In this document: piece after piece, positions 45,927-54,587 of the stretch | Layout: the number at the start of each line of letters is the position of its first letter | How positions within the stretch are numbered: position 1 is the stretch's first letter | Source: Alistipes finegoldii DSM 17242 | GTDB lineage: Bacteria > Bacteroidota > Bacteroidia > Bacteroidales > Rikenellaceae | Assembly: GCF_000265365.1 (NCBI RefSeq) | Contig: NC_018011.1 | Coordinates: forward strand, 372,001 to 436,000 | Direction of reading: 5' to 3' | Length of the DNA stretch: 64,000 nt | Made by a program: the position numbers and the translations under genes | Notes under the pieces: generated by a model | Database searches by the model: none | What the model saw: only the letters and a program-made list of their open reading frames with translations | Told to the model about the DNA's origin: nothing

Positions 45927-47603
45927 CTATTTGGTTTCGGGCCGTCCGGCAGGGTGCTCCCCCGGAGTTCCGGACTCCTTCTTCTTGCTGTAGAGGAAAC
46001 GCTTGATTTTGTGCGTCGGGGTTTTGACGAAGTCGTCCTTCTCCTCGACGACCTCCGAGATACGCGAAAAACGGTTGACCTTGGCATTCACGAAATCCAG
46101 AATCTCTTTTTTAAGCTGTTCGGTCTTGGCCTCCAACGCCTCTTTCTTGGAGGTCCACTCCTCGCGCCAGTCGTCGATCATGCTTTCGATCTCGTCGCGG
46201 TTGAAGTGCACGAGGGCCACCAGACGGCCCTGCTGTTCGGTGACGATCGAATCGGCGATGTAGACATGCGAATTGAGGACGGTTTCGATGTCCTCCGGAT
46301 AGATATTTTCGCCGCCCGGCCCCACGATCATGTTTTTCAGACGCCCCTTGATATAGAGCCATCCGTCCTTGTCGAATTCGCCGAGGTCGCCCGTCCGGAA
46401 CCAGCCGTCGGCCGTAAATACCTCCTTCGTGGCTTCGGGATTCTTGAAATAGCCGAGCATGACGCTGGGCGAGTGCGCCACGATCTCGCCCTGACGGGTA
46501 TCGGGATTGATATTCTCCAGCCGCAGTTCGACGCCCGGAGCCTGCGGACCGGTCGAACCGAGCCGCACCTGCGAGGGCGCGGCACCGGCCAGCAGCGGCG
46601 CAGTCTCGGTAAGTCCGTAACCGATGGCGTAAGGCACCTTGGCCTCCAGCAGGAATTTTTCGGCGTCTCCGTCGAGCTTCGCGCCGCCGATTCCGAGGAA
46701 ACGCAGGCGGCCGCCGAAGAGCTTGAGCAGTTTCTTGCCCGCGACGCGGTGCAGGTAACGGCGCATGAAGCCGATCTTATAGAGCGTGCGCCAGAATCCG
46801 GTGGACTTGAATTTGGCGAGCACCTGCAAGCGGTAGATTTTTTCGATGATCAGCGGCACGATCAGCATCACCGAGGGACGCACCGCGCGCAACGCCGGCA
46901 TCAGGGCCGAGGCCGTGGGCGGACGGTCCAGATATACGACCTGCGCGCCCATCGAGAAGGGATAGATCATGCCGATCGAACATTCGTACGTATGGGAGAG
47001 CGGCAGCACCGAAAGGAATACGTCGTCGGGCTGCACGGGGAAGATGCTCGACGAAATGCCCACCTGCGCGCAGAGCGCCGAATGGGTCAGCATCACGCCC
47101 TTGGGCTTGGAGGTAGTTCCCGAAGTATAGATGATGACCGCCAGATCATCGGGTTTGGGCACCGCCGTCGAACCTTGGGCATGGACCTGCTGGGCGATGA
47201 CTCCGAGGTTCTTGGTGCGGACCACGACGTTGAGCCGTCCGATGGTCTCTTTCGAAAGTTTGGTGAAAAGTTTGTCGGAGACGAGCAGCGCACGGGCCTC
47301 CGAATGCTCGATGATCATGTCCAGCTCTTCGCCCGAAAAGTCCGGAAGAATCGGCACGGCGATCATGCCGGCCGAAGTGACGGCAAAGTAGCAGACGCCC
47401 CAGTTGGGCATGTTGCTGCTCAGCAGGGCCACCTTGTCGCCGGCCTGCAGGCCGGCTCCCGTAAGGATTTCCTGCACCTTGGCAATACGACGGTCCACCT
47501 CGGCGTAAGTCACGTCGTCGCCTTCGAACATCGAAAATGCGACTTTCGACGCGAACTTTTCCACGCTGTTGCGAGCCAGTTCGTAAAGTGTATTGATGGT
47601 CAT
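45927..47603 (-). CDS. AMP-dependent long-chain acyl-CoA synthetase/ligase
   Basis: The 558-residue enzyme belongs to the adenylate-forming superfamily. The AMP-binding motif IIYTSGTTSKPKGVMLTH, GYGLTETAPLL, TGDLGEFDKDGWLYIKGR and the C-terminal catalytic Lys region TPTHKIKRF are all visible. Length and an insertion typical of fatty-acyl-CoA synthetases (FACS-like, with FGGRLRFLGIGGAKL) fit long-chain substrates. It should activate fatty acids to acyl-CoA or acyl-AMP at the inner membrane. Divergent from queG over a 99-base gap. The last 25 residues are polar and probably disordered. Confidence 0.9.
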   Translation of the reverse strand: MTINTLYELARNSVEKFASKVAFSMFEGDDVTYAEVDRRIAKVQEILTGAGLQAGDKVALLSSNMPNWGVCYFAVTSAGMIAVPILPDFSGEELDMIIEHSEARALLVSDKLFTKLSKETIGRLNVVVRTKNLGVIAQQVHAQGSTAVPKPDDLAVIIYTSGTTSKPKGVMLTHSALCAQVGISSSIFPVQPDDVFLSVLPLSHTYECSIGMIYPFSMGAQVVYLDRPPTASALMPALRAVRPSVMLIVPLIIEKIYRLQVLAKFKSTGFWRTLYKIGFMRRYLHRVAGKKLLKLFGGRLRFLGIGGAKLDGDAEKFLLEAKVPYAIGYGLTETAPLLAGAAPSQVRLGSTGPQAPGVELRLENINPDTRQGEIVAHSPSVMLGYFKNPEATKEVFTADGWFRTGDLGEFDKDGWLYIKGRLKNMIVGPGGENIYPEDIETVLNSHVYIADSIVTEQQGRLVALVHFNRDEIESMIDDWREEWTSKKEALEAKTEQLKKEILDFVNAKVNRFSRISEVVEEKDDFVKTPTHKIKRFLYSKKKESGTPGEHPAGRPETK

Positions 47604-47678
47604 AATTTTTCGTTTTCAACTACGTCCGAATAACGTGAAAGTTTGGGGCGAAATTACTAATTTCCGGTTAAAAAACAC

Positions 47679-47686
47679 TATTTTTG
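47679..47686 (+). promoter_or_regulatory. -7 box for queG
   Basis: TATTTTTG on the plus strand, 17 bases before the queG ATG, so a very short leader. Confidence 0.5.
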
Positions 47687-47702
47687 GGACAAATTTATCA
47701 CT

Positions 47703-48611
47703 ATGCTCGACTATCAGCACATCAAAAAACTTGCCGCCGACGCAGGATTCGATCTCTGCGGCCTTGCGCCCTGCGGCCACATGGCTCAGAACGAGGCGTG
47801 GCTCCGGGCGTGGCTGGGCAAGGGGTATCAGTCGTCGCTGACCTACATGGAACGCAATGTCGAGAAACGCGCCGATCCGCGCAAACTCGTCGAAGGGGCG
47901 CGTACGGCGGTGGTCTGCGCCGTAAGTTACAAAAACCGCATCGGCGAAGGGTATCCCCCCGGACACCGCACCAAAATCGCCTCCTATGCCTGCACGGCGG
48001 ACTACCACACGACGATAAAGGGAATGCTGAACGGCATGCTGGAACATCTCAAAGCCGCCGATCCCGGACTCGGCGGCCGGGCGTTCGTCGACACGGCCCC
48101 GCTGCTCGAGAAACAGCTCGCCGTAGAGGCCGGACTGGGCTGGATAGGCCGCCAGTCGCTGCTCGTCACGCCCCGCCACGGCACCTATGTCCTGCTGGGC
48201 GAGCTGCTCCTGACCGACGAAGCCGACGCCTACGACGCCCCGTTCGAGGGTTCCCGCTGCGGCCGCTGCCGCAACTGCATCGAGAGCTGTCCCACGGGCG
48301 CCATCGTCGCCCCGAAGGTGATCGACACGGGCCGCTGCATCTCGTGCCACACCATCGAACGGGAGCCGTCCGGAGGAATCGACCTCGACGGCTGGATTTT
48401 CGGCTGCGACCGCTGCCAGAGCTGCTGTCCCCACAACCAGAAGGCGCCGATGCACGCCAATCGGGCGTTCGATCCCGTCTTCGACCCGCTGACGATGGAT
48501 GCCGCAGCATGGATGGCGTTGGACGAAACGGAGTTCGAAGCCCGCATGGGCGCAACGCCCCTGACCCGCAGCGGTCTGGCGCGCATCCGCGGCAATATCA
48601 AAACAGAATAA
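47703..48611 (+). CDS. queG: epoxyqueuosine reductase
   Basis: The 302-residue protein has the cobalamin-binding reductase domain followed by two [4Fe-4S] motifs. CGRCRNCIESCPTGAI and CDRCQSCCPHNQ are visible, with CISCHTIERE between them. It catalyses the last step of queuosine synthesis, reducing epoxyqueuosine to queuosine in the wobble position of tRNAs with GUN anticodons. It needs cobalamin. It is shorter than E. coli QueG because the C-terminal extension is absent, as in other Bacteroidota. Monocistronic. Confidence 0.93.
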   Translation: MLDYQHIKKLAADAGFDLCGLAPCGHMAQNEAWLRAWLGKGYQSSLTYMERNVEKRADPRKLVEGARTAVVCAVSYKNRIGEGYPPGHRTKIASYACTADYHTTIKGMLNGMLEHLKAADPGLGGRAFVDTAPLLEKQLAVEAGLGWIGRQSLLVTPRHGTYVLLGELLLTDEADAYDAPFEGSRCGRCRNCIESCPTGAIVAPKVIDTGRCISCHTIEREPSGGIDLDGWIFGCDRCQSCCPHNQKAPMHANRAFDPVFDPLTMDAAAWMALDETEFEARMGATPLTRSGLARIRGNIKTE

Positions 48612-48626
48612 GCGCTTTCGCCCCGA

Positions 48627-48772
48627 CCGCATAAGAGCCCTCCGGCGGTGCAAGAATTTACTCCGCCAGCGCGATGATTCGCCCCGGCAATCCGCCCCCT
48701 CCCCCGACTGCGCAAGAAGCTCCCGGCAGTCCGAGAAATCGCCCTGACTGCACAATAAGCCCCCTCGGCGAG
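48627..48772. repeat. degenerate short-period repeats between queG and TPR gene
   Basis: Related units of roughly 20-22 bases of the form (C)TGCxxAAGAAxCxCCGGCAG recur at about 48627, 48649, 48708 and 48748, with weaker copies between. No gene is evident in this 217-base gap. It looks like a decayed tandem array. Confidence 0.4.
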
Positions 48773-48775
48773 ACG

Positions 48776-48806
48776 AAAAAAGCGGATCCCCGATGGGGAC
48801 CCGCTT
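48776..48806 (-). terminator. terminator of the TPR gene
   Basis: AAGCGG and CCCC (48780-48791) pair with GGGG and CCGCTT (48795-48806); a T-run follows on the minus strand. Confidence 0.7.
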
Positions 48807-48828
48807 CGTATCGCATGGATGAATATTC

Positions 48829-49788
48829 CTATTTCGAAAGCTCCGCGAGGGCTGCCTTGGCATTCTCGGCGGCGGGACCGTCGGTCACCTGCTTGAATGC
48901 GGCGATAGCCTGCGGCTTCATCTCCTTGGCGTTGTAGGCGGCGCCCAGCAGGTAGTACATCAGGCTCTTGTCGGCAGCGTCGGTCTGCGCGTCGGCAGCG
49001 GCCTGTCCCAGCTCGATCACCTTCGCATAGTCCTTCTTGTTGGCATAAGCCTGCAGACGAACGTTCTGGGCGAGTGCGCTTTCGGGATTCTTGGCCAGCA
49101 GGTCGTCGGCCATCTTGATAATGCCGTCGAAATCGTTGGCAGCCTGCATCTTGGCAACCATATTATTGGTATAGAGCGCCATGCCCTCCTTGGCCTTGGC
49201 TACATCCTCGGCGTATTTGGGATGGGTCTTGGCGGCGATGGCCTCGTAAACCTCCATACCCTTCTCATACTGTGCCATGTCGCCGCTGCTCATCGCCATT
49301 TCGCAGTAGCTCATCGCCAGATTGAGCGCCATGCCCGTATTGTCGGGGTCGGCGGCGTAACCCTTGGCGAAAATCTCCGAAGCGGTCGCGTAATCCTTGT
49401 TGTTGAAAGCGTCGCCGCCCTGTATCTGGTAAATCTTGGCAACCCAGCCGTTCGATTTGGCCATCTGGTTCATATCGCCGTAAAGCTCCGACAGCTCGGC
49501 CGACTTGGTGAAATTCTTCAGCGCCTCCTCGTAATTCTTGGTTTTCAGTGCACTGCCGCCCAGCATGAAGTAGCATTTGGGAAGCGTGGTCTTGGCGATG
49601 GCCACCAGCGAAGCGGCGGTCTCGTCGTCCATGCCCTTGTCGATTACCTCTTCGAATTTTGCGGCGGCTCCCGCGAAGTCCTTGTTTCCGAAAGCTGCTG
49701 CAGCTTCGTTATACACCGCCGTAAGATCCTGCGCCGAAAGCGACACCGTTGCCAGCAGCGCGATTACCGATACCAATAATTTTTTCAT
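48829..49788 (-). CDS. exported TPR-repeat protein
   Basis: A 319-residue protein with a cleavable signal peptide (MKKLLVSVIALLATVSLSAQ) and five or six tetratricopeptide-type helical repeats over the rest. Examples are YNEAAAAFGNKDFAGAAAKF, EEALKNFTKSAELSELYGDM and NVRLQAYANKKDYAKVIELG. No catalytic motif. TPR proteins of this kind act as periplasmic scaffolds in Bacteroidota; the partner is unknown. It has its own -7 box and terminator, so it is expressed alone. Ala/Lys-rich composition suggests high expression, which is inference. Confidence 0.82.
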   Translation of the reverse strand: MKKLLVSVIALLATVSLSAQDLTAVYNEAAAAFGNKDFAGAAAKFEEVIDKGMDDETAASLVAIAKTTLPKCYFMLGGSALKTKNYEEALKNFTKSAELSELYGDMNQMAKSNGWVAKIYQIQGGDAFNNKDYATASEIFAKGYAADPDNTGMALNLAMSYCEMAMSSGDMAQYEKGMEVYEAIAAKTHPKYAEDVAKAKEGMALYTNNMVAKMQAANDFDGIIKMADDLLAKNPESALAQNVRLQAYANKKDYAKVIELGQAAADAQTDAADKSLMYYLLGAAYNAKEMKPQAIAAFKQVTDGPAAENAKAALAELSK

Positions 49789-49848
49789 TGCCTATTCCGT
49801 TTTTTAAAGTTTTTCAGTTCGTGCACCCGTTTTCGGATACGTTGATCG

Positions 49849-49856
49849 CAAAAGTA
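49849..49856 (-). promoter_or_regulatory. -7 box for the TPR gene
   Basis: TACTTTTG on the minus strand; leader to the ATG at 49788 about 55 nt. Confidence 0.5.
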
Positions 49857-49881
49857 TATTTTTTTTCTTTTTTTTCAAAAT

Positions 49882-50331
49882 CTAATTGCGCAAACCTGCG
49901 AAAAAAGAGGTCATCAACTCCTCGCATTCTTCGCCGAGCACGCCCCGCACCACCGTCGTTTTAGGATGGAACACCGTCTCCGAATAGCGTCTGTAACCCT
50001 TCTTCGGGTCGTCGGCGCCCCACACCACGCGGCCCACCTGCGCCCAGCCTGTGGCTCCGGCGCACATGATGCACGGTTCGACGGTGACGTACAGCGTGCA
50101 GCCCTGCAGGTATTTGCCGCCGAGGGTGGATGCGGCGGCGGTCAGCGCCTGCATCTCGGCATGGGCCGTAGGATCGGAGAGCGTCTCGACCAGATTATGG
50201 CCGCGTCCCACGACCGCGCCGTCGGCCACGACCACCGCGCCGATGGGCACTTCCTGCAACTGTAACGCTTTGCGCGCCTCGTTTAGTGCGAGACGCATGA
50301 ATTTTTCATCGTTTTTTTTCTGATCTTCCAC
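49882..50331 (-). CDS. tadA: tRNA-specific adenosine deaminase
   Basis: The zinc-dependent deaminase motifs TAHAEMQAL (catalytic Glu) and EPCIMCAGA are clear, with the family's EVPIGAVVV segment near the N-terminus. TadA converts adenosine-34 to inosine in tRNA-Arg(ACG), which is essential in most bacteria. The start is uncertain. A TTG at 50349 would lie inside the -7 box, so I prefer the GTG at 50331 (149 residues), which gives the usual short N-terminal extension before FMRLALNEA. The ATG at 50298 (138 residues) is the alternative. Confidence 0.88.
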   Translation of the reverse strand: MEDQKKNDEKFMRLALNEARKALQLQEVPIGAVVVADGAVVGRGHNLVETLSDPTAHAEMQALTAAASTLGGKYLQGCTLYVTVEPCIMCAGATGWAQVGRVVWGADDPKKGYRRYSETVFHPKTTVVRGVLGEECEELMTSFFAGLRN

Positions 50332-50346
50332 GGGCGGGATTTTTTG

Positions 50347-50354
50347 CAAAAGTA
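50347..50354 (-). promoter_or_regulatory. -7 box for tadA
   Basis: TACTTTTG on the minus strand. With initiation near 50340, it excludes the upstream TTG as start codon. Confidence 0.5.
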
Positions 50355-50428
50355 AGCAAAAAACTCTTTGCGACTGCTCCGCAGCACAAATAATATCTTC
50401 CGGGATTCCTTATTTCGCATCTTTTGTT

Positions 50429-50436
50429 TAACTTTG
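50429..50436 (+). promoter_or_regulatory. -7 box for aspS
   Basis: TAACTTTG on the plus strand, 40 bases before the aspS ATG at 50477; divergent with the tadA box. Confidence 0.5.
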
Positions 50437-50476
50437 CGGGTTGCAAGGACAAATTGAACAAAAAACCATATTTCCT

Positions 50477-52231
50477 ATGTACAGAACCCATACGTGCGGC
50501 TGTCTGAGAGCCGACGACGTAAACCGAACCGTCACCTTAGCCGGGTGGGTGCAGAAAGTCCGCAACCTCGGCGCCATGACCTTCATCGACCTCAGGGACC
50601 GTTACGGAATCACGCAGATCGTGGTCGAGGAACACTCGCCCGCCGAAGCCCGCGAGACGGCCTGCAGGCTGGGCCGCGAATGGGTCGTCCAGGTGACCGG
50701 CAGGGTGATCGAGCGTTCGTCGAAGAACCCCAAAATGGCCACGGGCGACATCGAGGTGGCAGCCGAGAAGGTGGTCGTGCTCCATGAGGCTGAAGTTCCT
50801 CCCTTCACCATCGAGGAGACGTCGGACGGCGGCGACGACCTGCGCATGAAATACCGCTATCTCGACCTGCGGCGTCCGCCCCTGCAGCGCAACATGATCC
50901 TGCGGCACAAGATGGCGCAGGAGATCCGCCGCTTCCTCGATTCGGAGGGCTTCCTCGAAATCGAAACCCCCTATCTGGTCAACTCGACGCCCGAAGGCGC
51001 CCGCGACTTCGTGGTTCCCAGCCGCATGAGTCCCAACCAGTTCTATGCCCTGCCCCAGTCGCCGCAGACCCTCAAGCAGCTGCTGATGGTGGCCGGATAC
51101 GACAAATATTTCCAGATCGTGCGCTGCTTCCGCGACGAGGACCTGCGCGCCGACCGTCAGCCCGAATTCACACAGATCGACTGCGAAATGTCGTTCGTCG
51201 AGCAGGAGGACGTGCTGGAGATCTTCGAACGCTGGGCCAAGCACATGTTCAAGGAGGTGATGGACATCGAACTGACCGAACCGCTGCGCCGCATGCCGTG
51301 GATCGAGGCGATGGAGAAATACGGTTCGGACAAACCCGACCTGCGCTTCGGCATGGAGTTCGCCGACATCACCGATCTGGCGAAAGGCCACGGTTTTTCG
51401 GTTTTCGACGATGCAGAATACGTCACCGGATTCGCCGCAACGGGCTGCGCCGTCTACACGCGCAAGCAGATCGACGCCCTGACGGAGTTCGTCAAGCGCC
51501 AGCAGATCGGCGCCAAGGGGCTGATCTGGATCCGCGTCGAGGAGTCCGGCGTGAAATCTTCGATCGACAAGTTCTACACGCCCGACGAGGTCCGCGCGAT
51601 GGCCGACCGCTGCGGCGCCAAGGCCGGAGACATGGTCTTCATCCTCTGCGGCAAGAAGTTCAAGACGCTGACGCAGCTCTGCGCCCTGCGTCTGGAAGTG
51701 GCCCAGCAGCTGGGACTGCGCGACCCGAAAAAGTTCGCGCCGCTCTGGATCGTGGACTTCCCGCTCTTCGAGTGGGACGACGAGACGCAGCGCTATTACG
51801 CCATGCACCATCCCTTCACCTCGCCCAAGCTGGAGGACGTACAGTATATAGACAGCGACCCCGGCCGCGTACGCGCCAACGCCTACGACTTCGTCTGCAA
51901 CGGCACCGAGATCGGCGGCGGTTCGATCCGTATCCACGACTCGAAACTGCAGGCCAAAATGTTCGAGGTGCTGGGCTTCACGGCCGAAGAGGCTCAGGTG
52001 CGCTTCGGCTTCCTGATGGACGCCTTCAAGTTCGGCGCGCCCCCTCACGGCGGTCTCGCCTTCGGCTTCGACCGGTTGTGTTCGCTGTTCGGCGGCTCGG
52101 ATTCGATCCGCGACTACATCGCCTTCCCGAAGAACAACGCCGGCCGCGACGTGATGCTTGACGCACCGGGCTGCATCGACCAGTCGCAGCTCGACGAACT
52201 GTATCTGGAGCTGCGGAAGCCGGAGGAGTAA
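50477..52231 (+). CDS. aspS: aspartyl-tRNA synthetase
   Basis: A 584-residue class II synthetase. It has the N-terminal OB-fold anticodon domain (about 1-105, GWVQKVRNLGAMTFIDLRDR), catalytic motifs with FRDEDLRADRQPEFTQID (motif 2), and GLAFGFDRLCSLFGG (motif 3). The bacterial GAD insertion domain lies around 300-420. It charges tRNA-Asp. I set the start at ATG 50477 (MYRTHTCGCLR); an upstream TTG lies too close to the promoter. Closed by a very strong terminator. Confidence 0.96.
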   Translation: MYRTHTCGCLRADDVNRTVTLAGWVQKVRNLGAMTFIDLRDRYGITQIVVEEHSPAEARETACRLGREWVVQVTGRVIERSSKNPKMATGDIEVAAEKVVVLHEAEVPPFTIEETSDGGDDLRMKYRYLDLRRPPLQRNMILRHKMAQEIRRFLDSEGFLEIETPYLVNSTPEGARDFVVPSRMSPNQFYALPQSPQTLKQLLMVAGYDKYFQIVRCFRDEDLRADRQPEFTQIDCEMSFVEQEDVLEIFERWAKHMFKEVMDIELTEPLRRMPWIEAMEKYGSDKPDLRFGMEFADITDLAKGHGFSVFDDAEYVTGFAATGCAVYTRKQIDALTEFVKRQQIGAKGLIWIRVEESGVKSSIDKFYTPDEVRAMADRCGAKAGDMVFILCGKKFKTLTQLCALRLEVAQQLGLRDPKKFAPLWIVDFPLFEWDDETQRYYAMHHPFTSPKLEDVQYIDSDPGRVRANAYDFVCNGTEIGGGSIRIHDSKLQAKMFEVLGFTAEEAQVRFGFLMDAFKFGAPPHGGLAFGFDRLCSLFGGSDSIRDYIAFPKNNAGRDVMLDAPGCIDQSQLDELYLELRKPEE

Positions 52232-52259
52232 AGCAAAATTACGTTTTTCATTTCTTCTG

Positions 52260-52310
52260 AACAACGAGAAGCGCCGATAATGTAATTTATCGGCGCTTCT
52301 CGTTGTTACA
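52260..52310. terminator. very long terminator hairpin after aspS
   Basis: A perfect 21-base-pair stem (52260-52280 with 52287-52307). No strong T-run follows. It separates GC-rich aspS from an AT-rich stretch. Confidence 0.7.
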
Positions 52311-52418
52311 AACCTATCAATCTGAGAGACTATGTTCTAATCTATCATAGCCAAAATAAGCATCTATAATATTTTTTCATTACACGATACATTAAACAGC
52401 CCACATATCTTATCAATA

Positions 52419-52934
52419 TTAATAAATTCGCTGAATCCCATTTCCCCCAGATTCAAAACTCCAATAACAATGCCAAACCCGGCCATCTATTTTATCCAAA
52501 AGCAAAAAACTATAAATATTAGTGGTCGGATAGATTTCAAACCGATCATTCACCCAATCATCTTCATCACCAACAAGAGACTTATAGTTTACATAAGTTT
52601 CATATCTTTTATTATTATCATAGCTCCATTGGATTCTATAGATATACCCCATTTTAGTATCCAATTTCAAAAAATTATACATATTTGAAGTCGGATAAAT
52701 TTTATATCGATTAGTCGATTTTGCAAGGACTTCTCCGTGAACTTTTATCGATTTTTCAGCATCTATAGTAGATGTTGAATTTATAATTGATGTAGCAATA
52801 GAATCCAACTCTGTTGTCTGCAAAGGCATTCGCGACTCATTAGAATCAACCTTAATCGAATCACGCTGAATTTCTTGCGCAAATAAACAACCATTCCAAA
52901 ATAGGAATACAAATAAAAATAAAAAAGATTTCAT
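52419..52934 (-). CDS. exported protein with two tandem repeats, low GC, unknown function
   Basis: The 171-residue protein has a signal peptide (MKSFLFLFVFLFWNGCLFAQ) and a Ser/Thr/Asp-rich linker. It then has two copies of a roughly 50-residue repeat: RYKIYPTSNMYNFLKLDTKM with YIYRIQWSYD, and RFEIYPTTNIYSFLLLDKID with RVWHCYWSFE. I recognise no family. The strong AT bias relative to aspS and rarA suggests transfer or relaxed selection. The start at 52934 is the ATG that begins the signal peptide; the frame is open nine codons upstream. Confidence 0.6.
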   Translation of the reverse strand: MKSFLFLFVFLFWNGCLFAQEIQRDSIKVDSNESRMPLQTTELDSIATSIINSTSTIDAEKSIKVHGEVLAKSTNRYKIYPTSNMYNFLKLDTKMGYIYRIQWSYDNNKRYETYVNYKSLVGDEDDWVNDRFEIYPTTNIYSFLLLDKIDGRVWHCYWSFESGGNGIQRIY

Positions 52935-52939
52935 AACTG

Positions 52940-53190
52940 GGTCCAATTTTTCTGTCCGCACCCCGGCAGTATAAACAAAAAAGAAAGCGTGGTGCCGAAG
53001 CCCATTTCAGAATCGCAGGTCGTAGGATACCTTTGCAGCCAAAATAAGCAACAACCCCCACGCCTATACCCGCAGAATACGGATACGACGCGGCAAGATG
53101 TTTGCCTATTCCGCGCTGCAATGAATTTCCTACGTTCACGATTCGGGAACAGACTTACACTTTCCGTGTTTGTCAGTATGTTCGACAAAT
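52940..53190. other. gene-free stretch, possible dispersed repeat remnant
   Basis: This part of the gap before rarA has no gene I can support. It has a composition and mixed open frames (on the minus strand GIGVGVVAYFGCKGILRP) reminiscent of short dispersed elements often mis-called as hypothetical proteins in Bacteroidales. That resemblance is from memory. A TACCTTTG box on the plus strand sits near 53030. Confidence 0.25.
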
Positions 53191-53215
53191 ATAGGATTAT
53201 TTTTTGAAAAAGCAC

Positions 53216-53223
53216 TATCTTTG
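53216..53223 (+). promoter_or_regulatory. -7 box for rarA
   Basis: TATCTTTG on the plus strand. The transcript would start near 53230 and include the palindrome at 53237-53290. Confidence 0.5.
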
Positions 53224-53236
53224 TCCGACGAAAAGC

Positions 53237-53290
53237 GTCATTGCAGGGTTTCGGCAGATCGCCACGTCGCCTGCGGCTCCCCGCAATGAC
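53237..53290. repeat. 54-base palindromic element (REP-like)
   Basis: GTCATTGC at 53237-53244 and its complement GCAATGAC at 53283-53290 bound a 54-base unit with further inner complementarity (AGGG/CCCC). This is the general form of dispersed extragenic palindromes in many genomes. It supplies the ATG at 53286. Confidence 0.55.
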
Positions 53291-53312
53291 AAACAAAACT
53301 AAAACCGCCGCC

Positions 53313-54587
53313 ATGTCAGCACCCTTAGCCGAACGCCTGCGCCCGAAGACCATCGACGATTACATCGGTCAGGAACATCTCGTGGGCAAAAACGGGGTGT
53401 TCCGCAAATTCTTCGAGACGGGCAACGTGCCGTCGTTCATCCTGTGGGGGCCTCCGGGCGTGGGCAAGACCACGCTGGCGAAGATCGTCGCCACGCAACT
53501 CGAACGCCCCTTCTTCACCCTTTCGGCCGTCACGTCGGGCGTGAAGGACGTGCGCGAGGTGATCGAGTCGGCCAAGAAACAGCGTTTCTTCGACGCCAAG
53601 CCGCCGCTGCTGTTCATCGACGAAATCCACCGCTTCAACAAATCGCAGCAGGATTCGCTGCTGGGCGCCGTCGAGCAGGGCACCGTGACGCTGATCGGCG
53701 CCACGACCGAAAACCCCTCGTTCGAAGTGATCTCGCCGCTGCTGAGCCGCTGTCAGGTCTACATTCTCCGCCCGATGGAGGACAAGGACCTGCAGACGCT
53801 GCTGGACCGTGCGCTCACGACCGACGCGGAACTCAAGGCCCGCGAAGTCGAAGTTCGGCAGACCGGCGCGCTCTTCAAATTCTCAGGCGGCGACGCCCGC
53901 AAACTGCTCAATATCCTCGACATCCTCGCCGGGGCGACCGACGGCAAGCTGACCATCACCGACCAGTACGTCACCGACTGTCTCCAGCAGAATATCGCGC
54001 TGTACGACAAAAACGGCGAACAGCATTACGACGTCATCTCGGCCTTCATCAAGTCGGTGCGGGGCAGCGACCCCAACGCCGCGATCTACTACCTCGCGCG
54101 CATGCTGGCCGGAGGCGAAGAGCCGCGTTTTCTGGCCCGGCGGCTGGTGATTCTCGCTTCGGAGGACATCGGGCTTGCGAACCCCAACGCCCTGCTGCTG
54201 GCCAACGCCTGCTTCGACACGGTACACAAGATCGGCATGCCCGAAGCGCGCATCACGCTGGCCGAGACGACGATCTACCTCGCCACCAGCCCCAAGAGCA
54301 ACTCAGCCTACATGGCGATCAACAAGGCCATGTCGCTGGTCGAACACGACACCACCAACCGCCCCGTGCCGCTGCACCTGCGCAACGCCCCGACCAAGTT
54401 GATGGACAAGGCGGGCTACGGCAAAGGCTACAAATACGCCCACGATTTCGCAGGCAACTTCGCCGAGCAGGAGTTCCTGCCCGACACGCTGGCGGGCACC
54501 AAATTCTACGAGCCCAACACCGGCAACGCGACCGAAGCGAAAATCGCCGAACGCATGCGCGAACTCTGGCGCGACAAATACAAGTAA
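53313..54587 (+). CDS. rarA: replication-associated recombination protein A (RarA/MgsA)
   Basis: The protein (424 residues from ATG 53313) has a clamp-loader-like AAA+ domain: Walker A WGPPGVGKTTLAKIVA, Walker B LLFIDEIHRFNKSQQD, sensor ATTENPSFEVISPLLSRC. The MgsA tetramerisation domain follows, with EDIGLANPNALLLANACFD. RarA acts at stalled replication forks with SSB and RecA. An in-frame ATG at 53286 lies inside a palindromic repeat and would add nine residues, so I prefer 53313, where MSAPLAERLRPKTIDDYIG matches the family start. Its stop is directly followed by the phosphodiesterase ATG. Confidence 0.93.
   Translation: MSAPLAERLRPKTIDDYIGQEHLVGKNGVFRKFFETGNVPSFILWGPPGVGKTTLAKIVATQLERPFFTLSAVTSGVKDVREVIESAKKQRFFDAKPPLLFIDEIHRFNKSQQDSLLGAVEQGTVTLIGATTENPSFEVISPLLSRCQVYILRPMEDKDLQTLLDRALTTDAELKAREVEVRQTGALFKFSGGDARKLLNILDILAGATDGKLTITDQYVTDCLQQNIALYDKNGEQHYDVISAFIKSVRGSDPNAAIYYLARMLAGGEEPRFLARRLVILASEDIGLANPNALLLANACFDTVHKIGMPEARITLAETTIYLATSPKSNSAYMAINKAMSLVEHDTTNRPVPLHLRNAPTKLMDKAGYGKGYKYAHDFAGNFAEQEFLPDTLAGTKFYEPNTGNATEAKIAERMRELWRDKYK

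Noticed and set aside
45768..47633. 621-codon plus-strand frame opposite the acyl-CoA ligase
   Set aside because: The minus strand encodes all adenylation motifs. The plus frame crosses the terminator at 45873.
48627..48772. CRISPR array
   Set aside because: Units are degenerate, spacing is irregular and short, and no cas genes are present.
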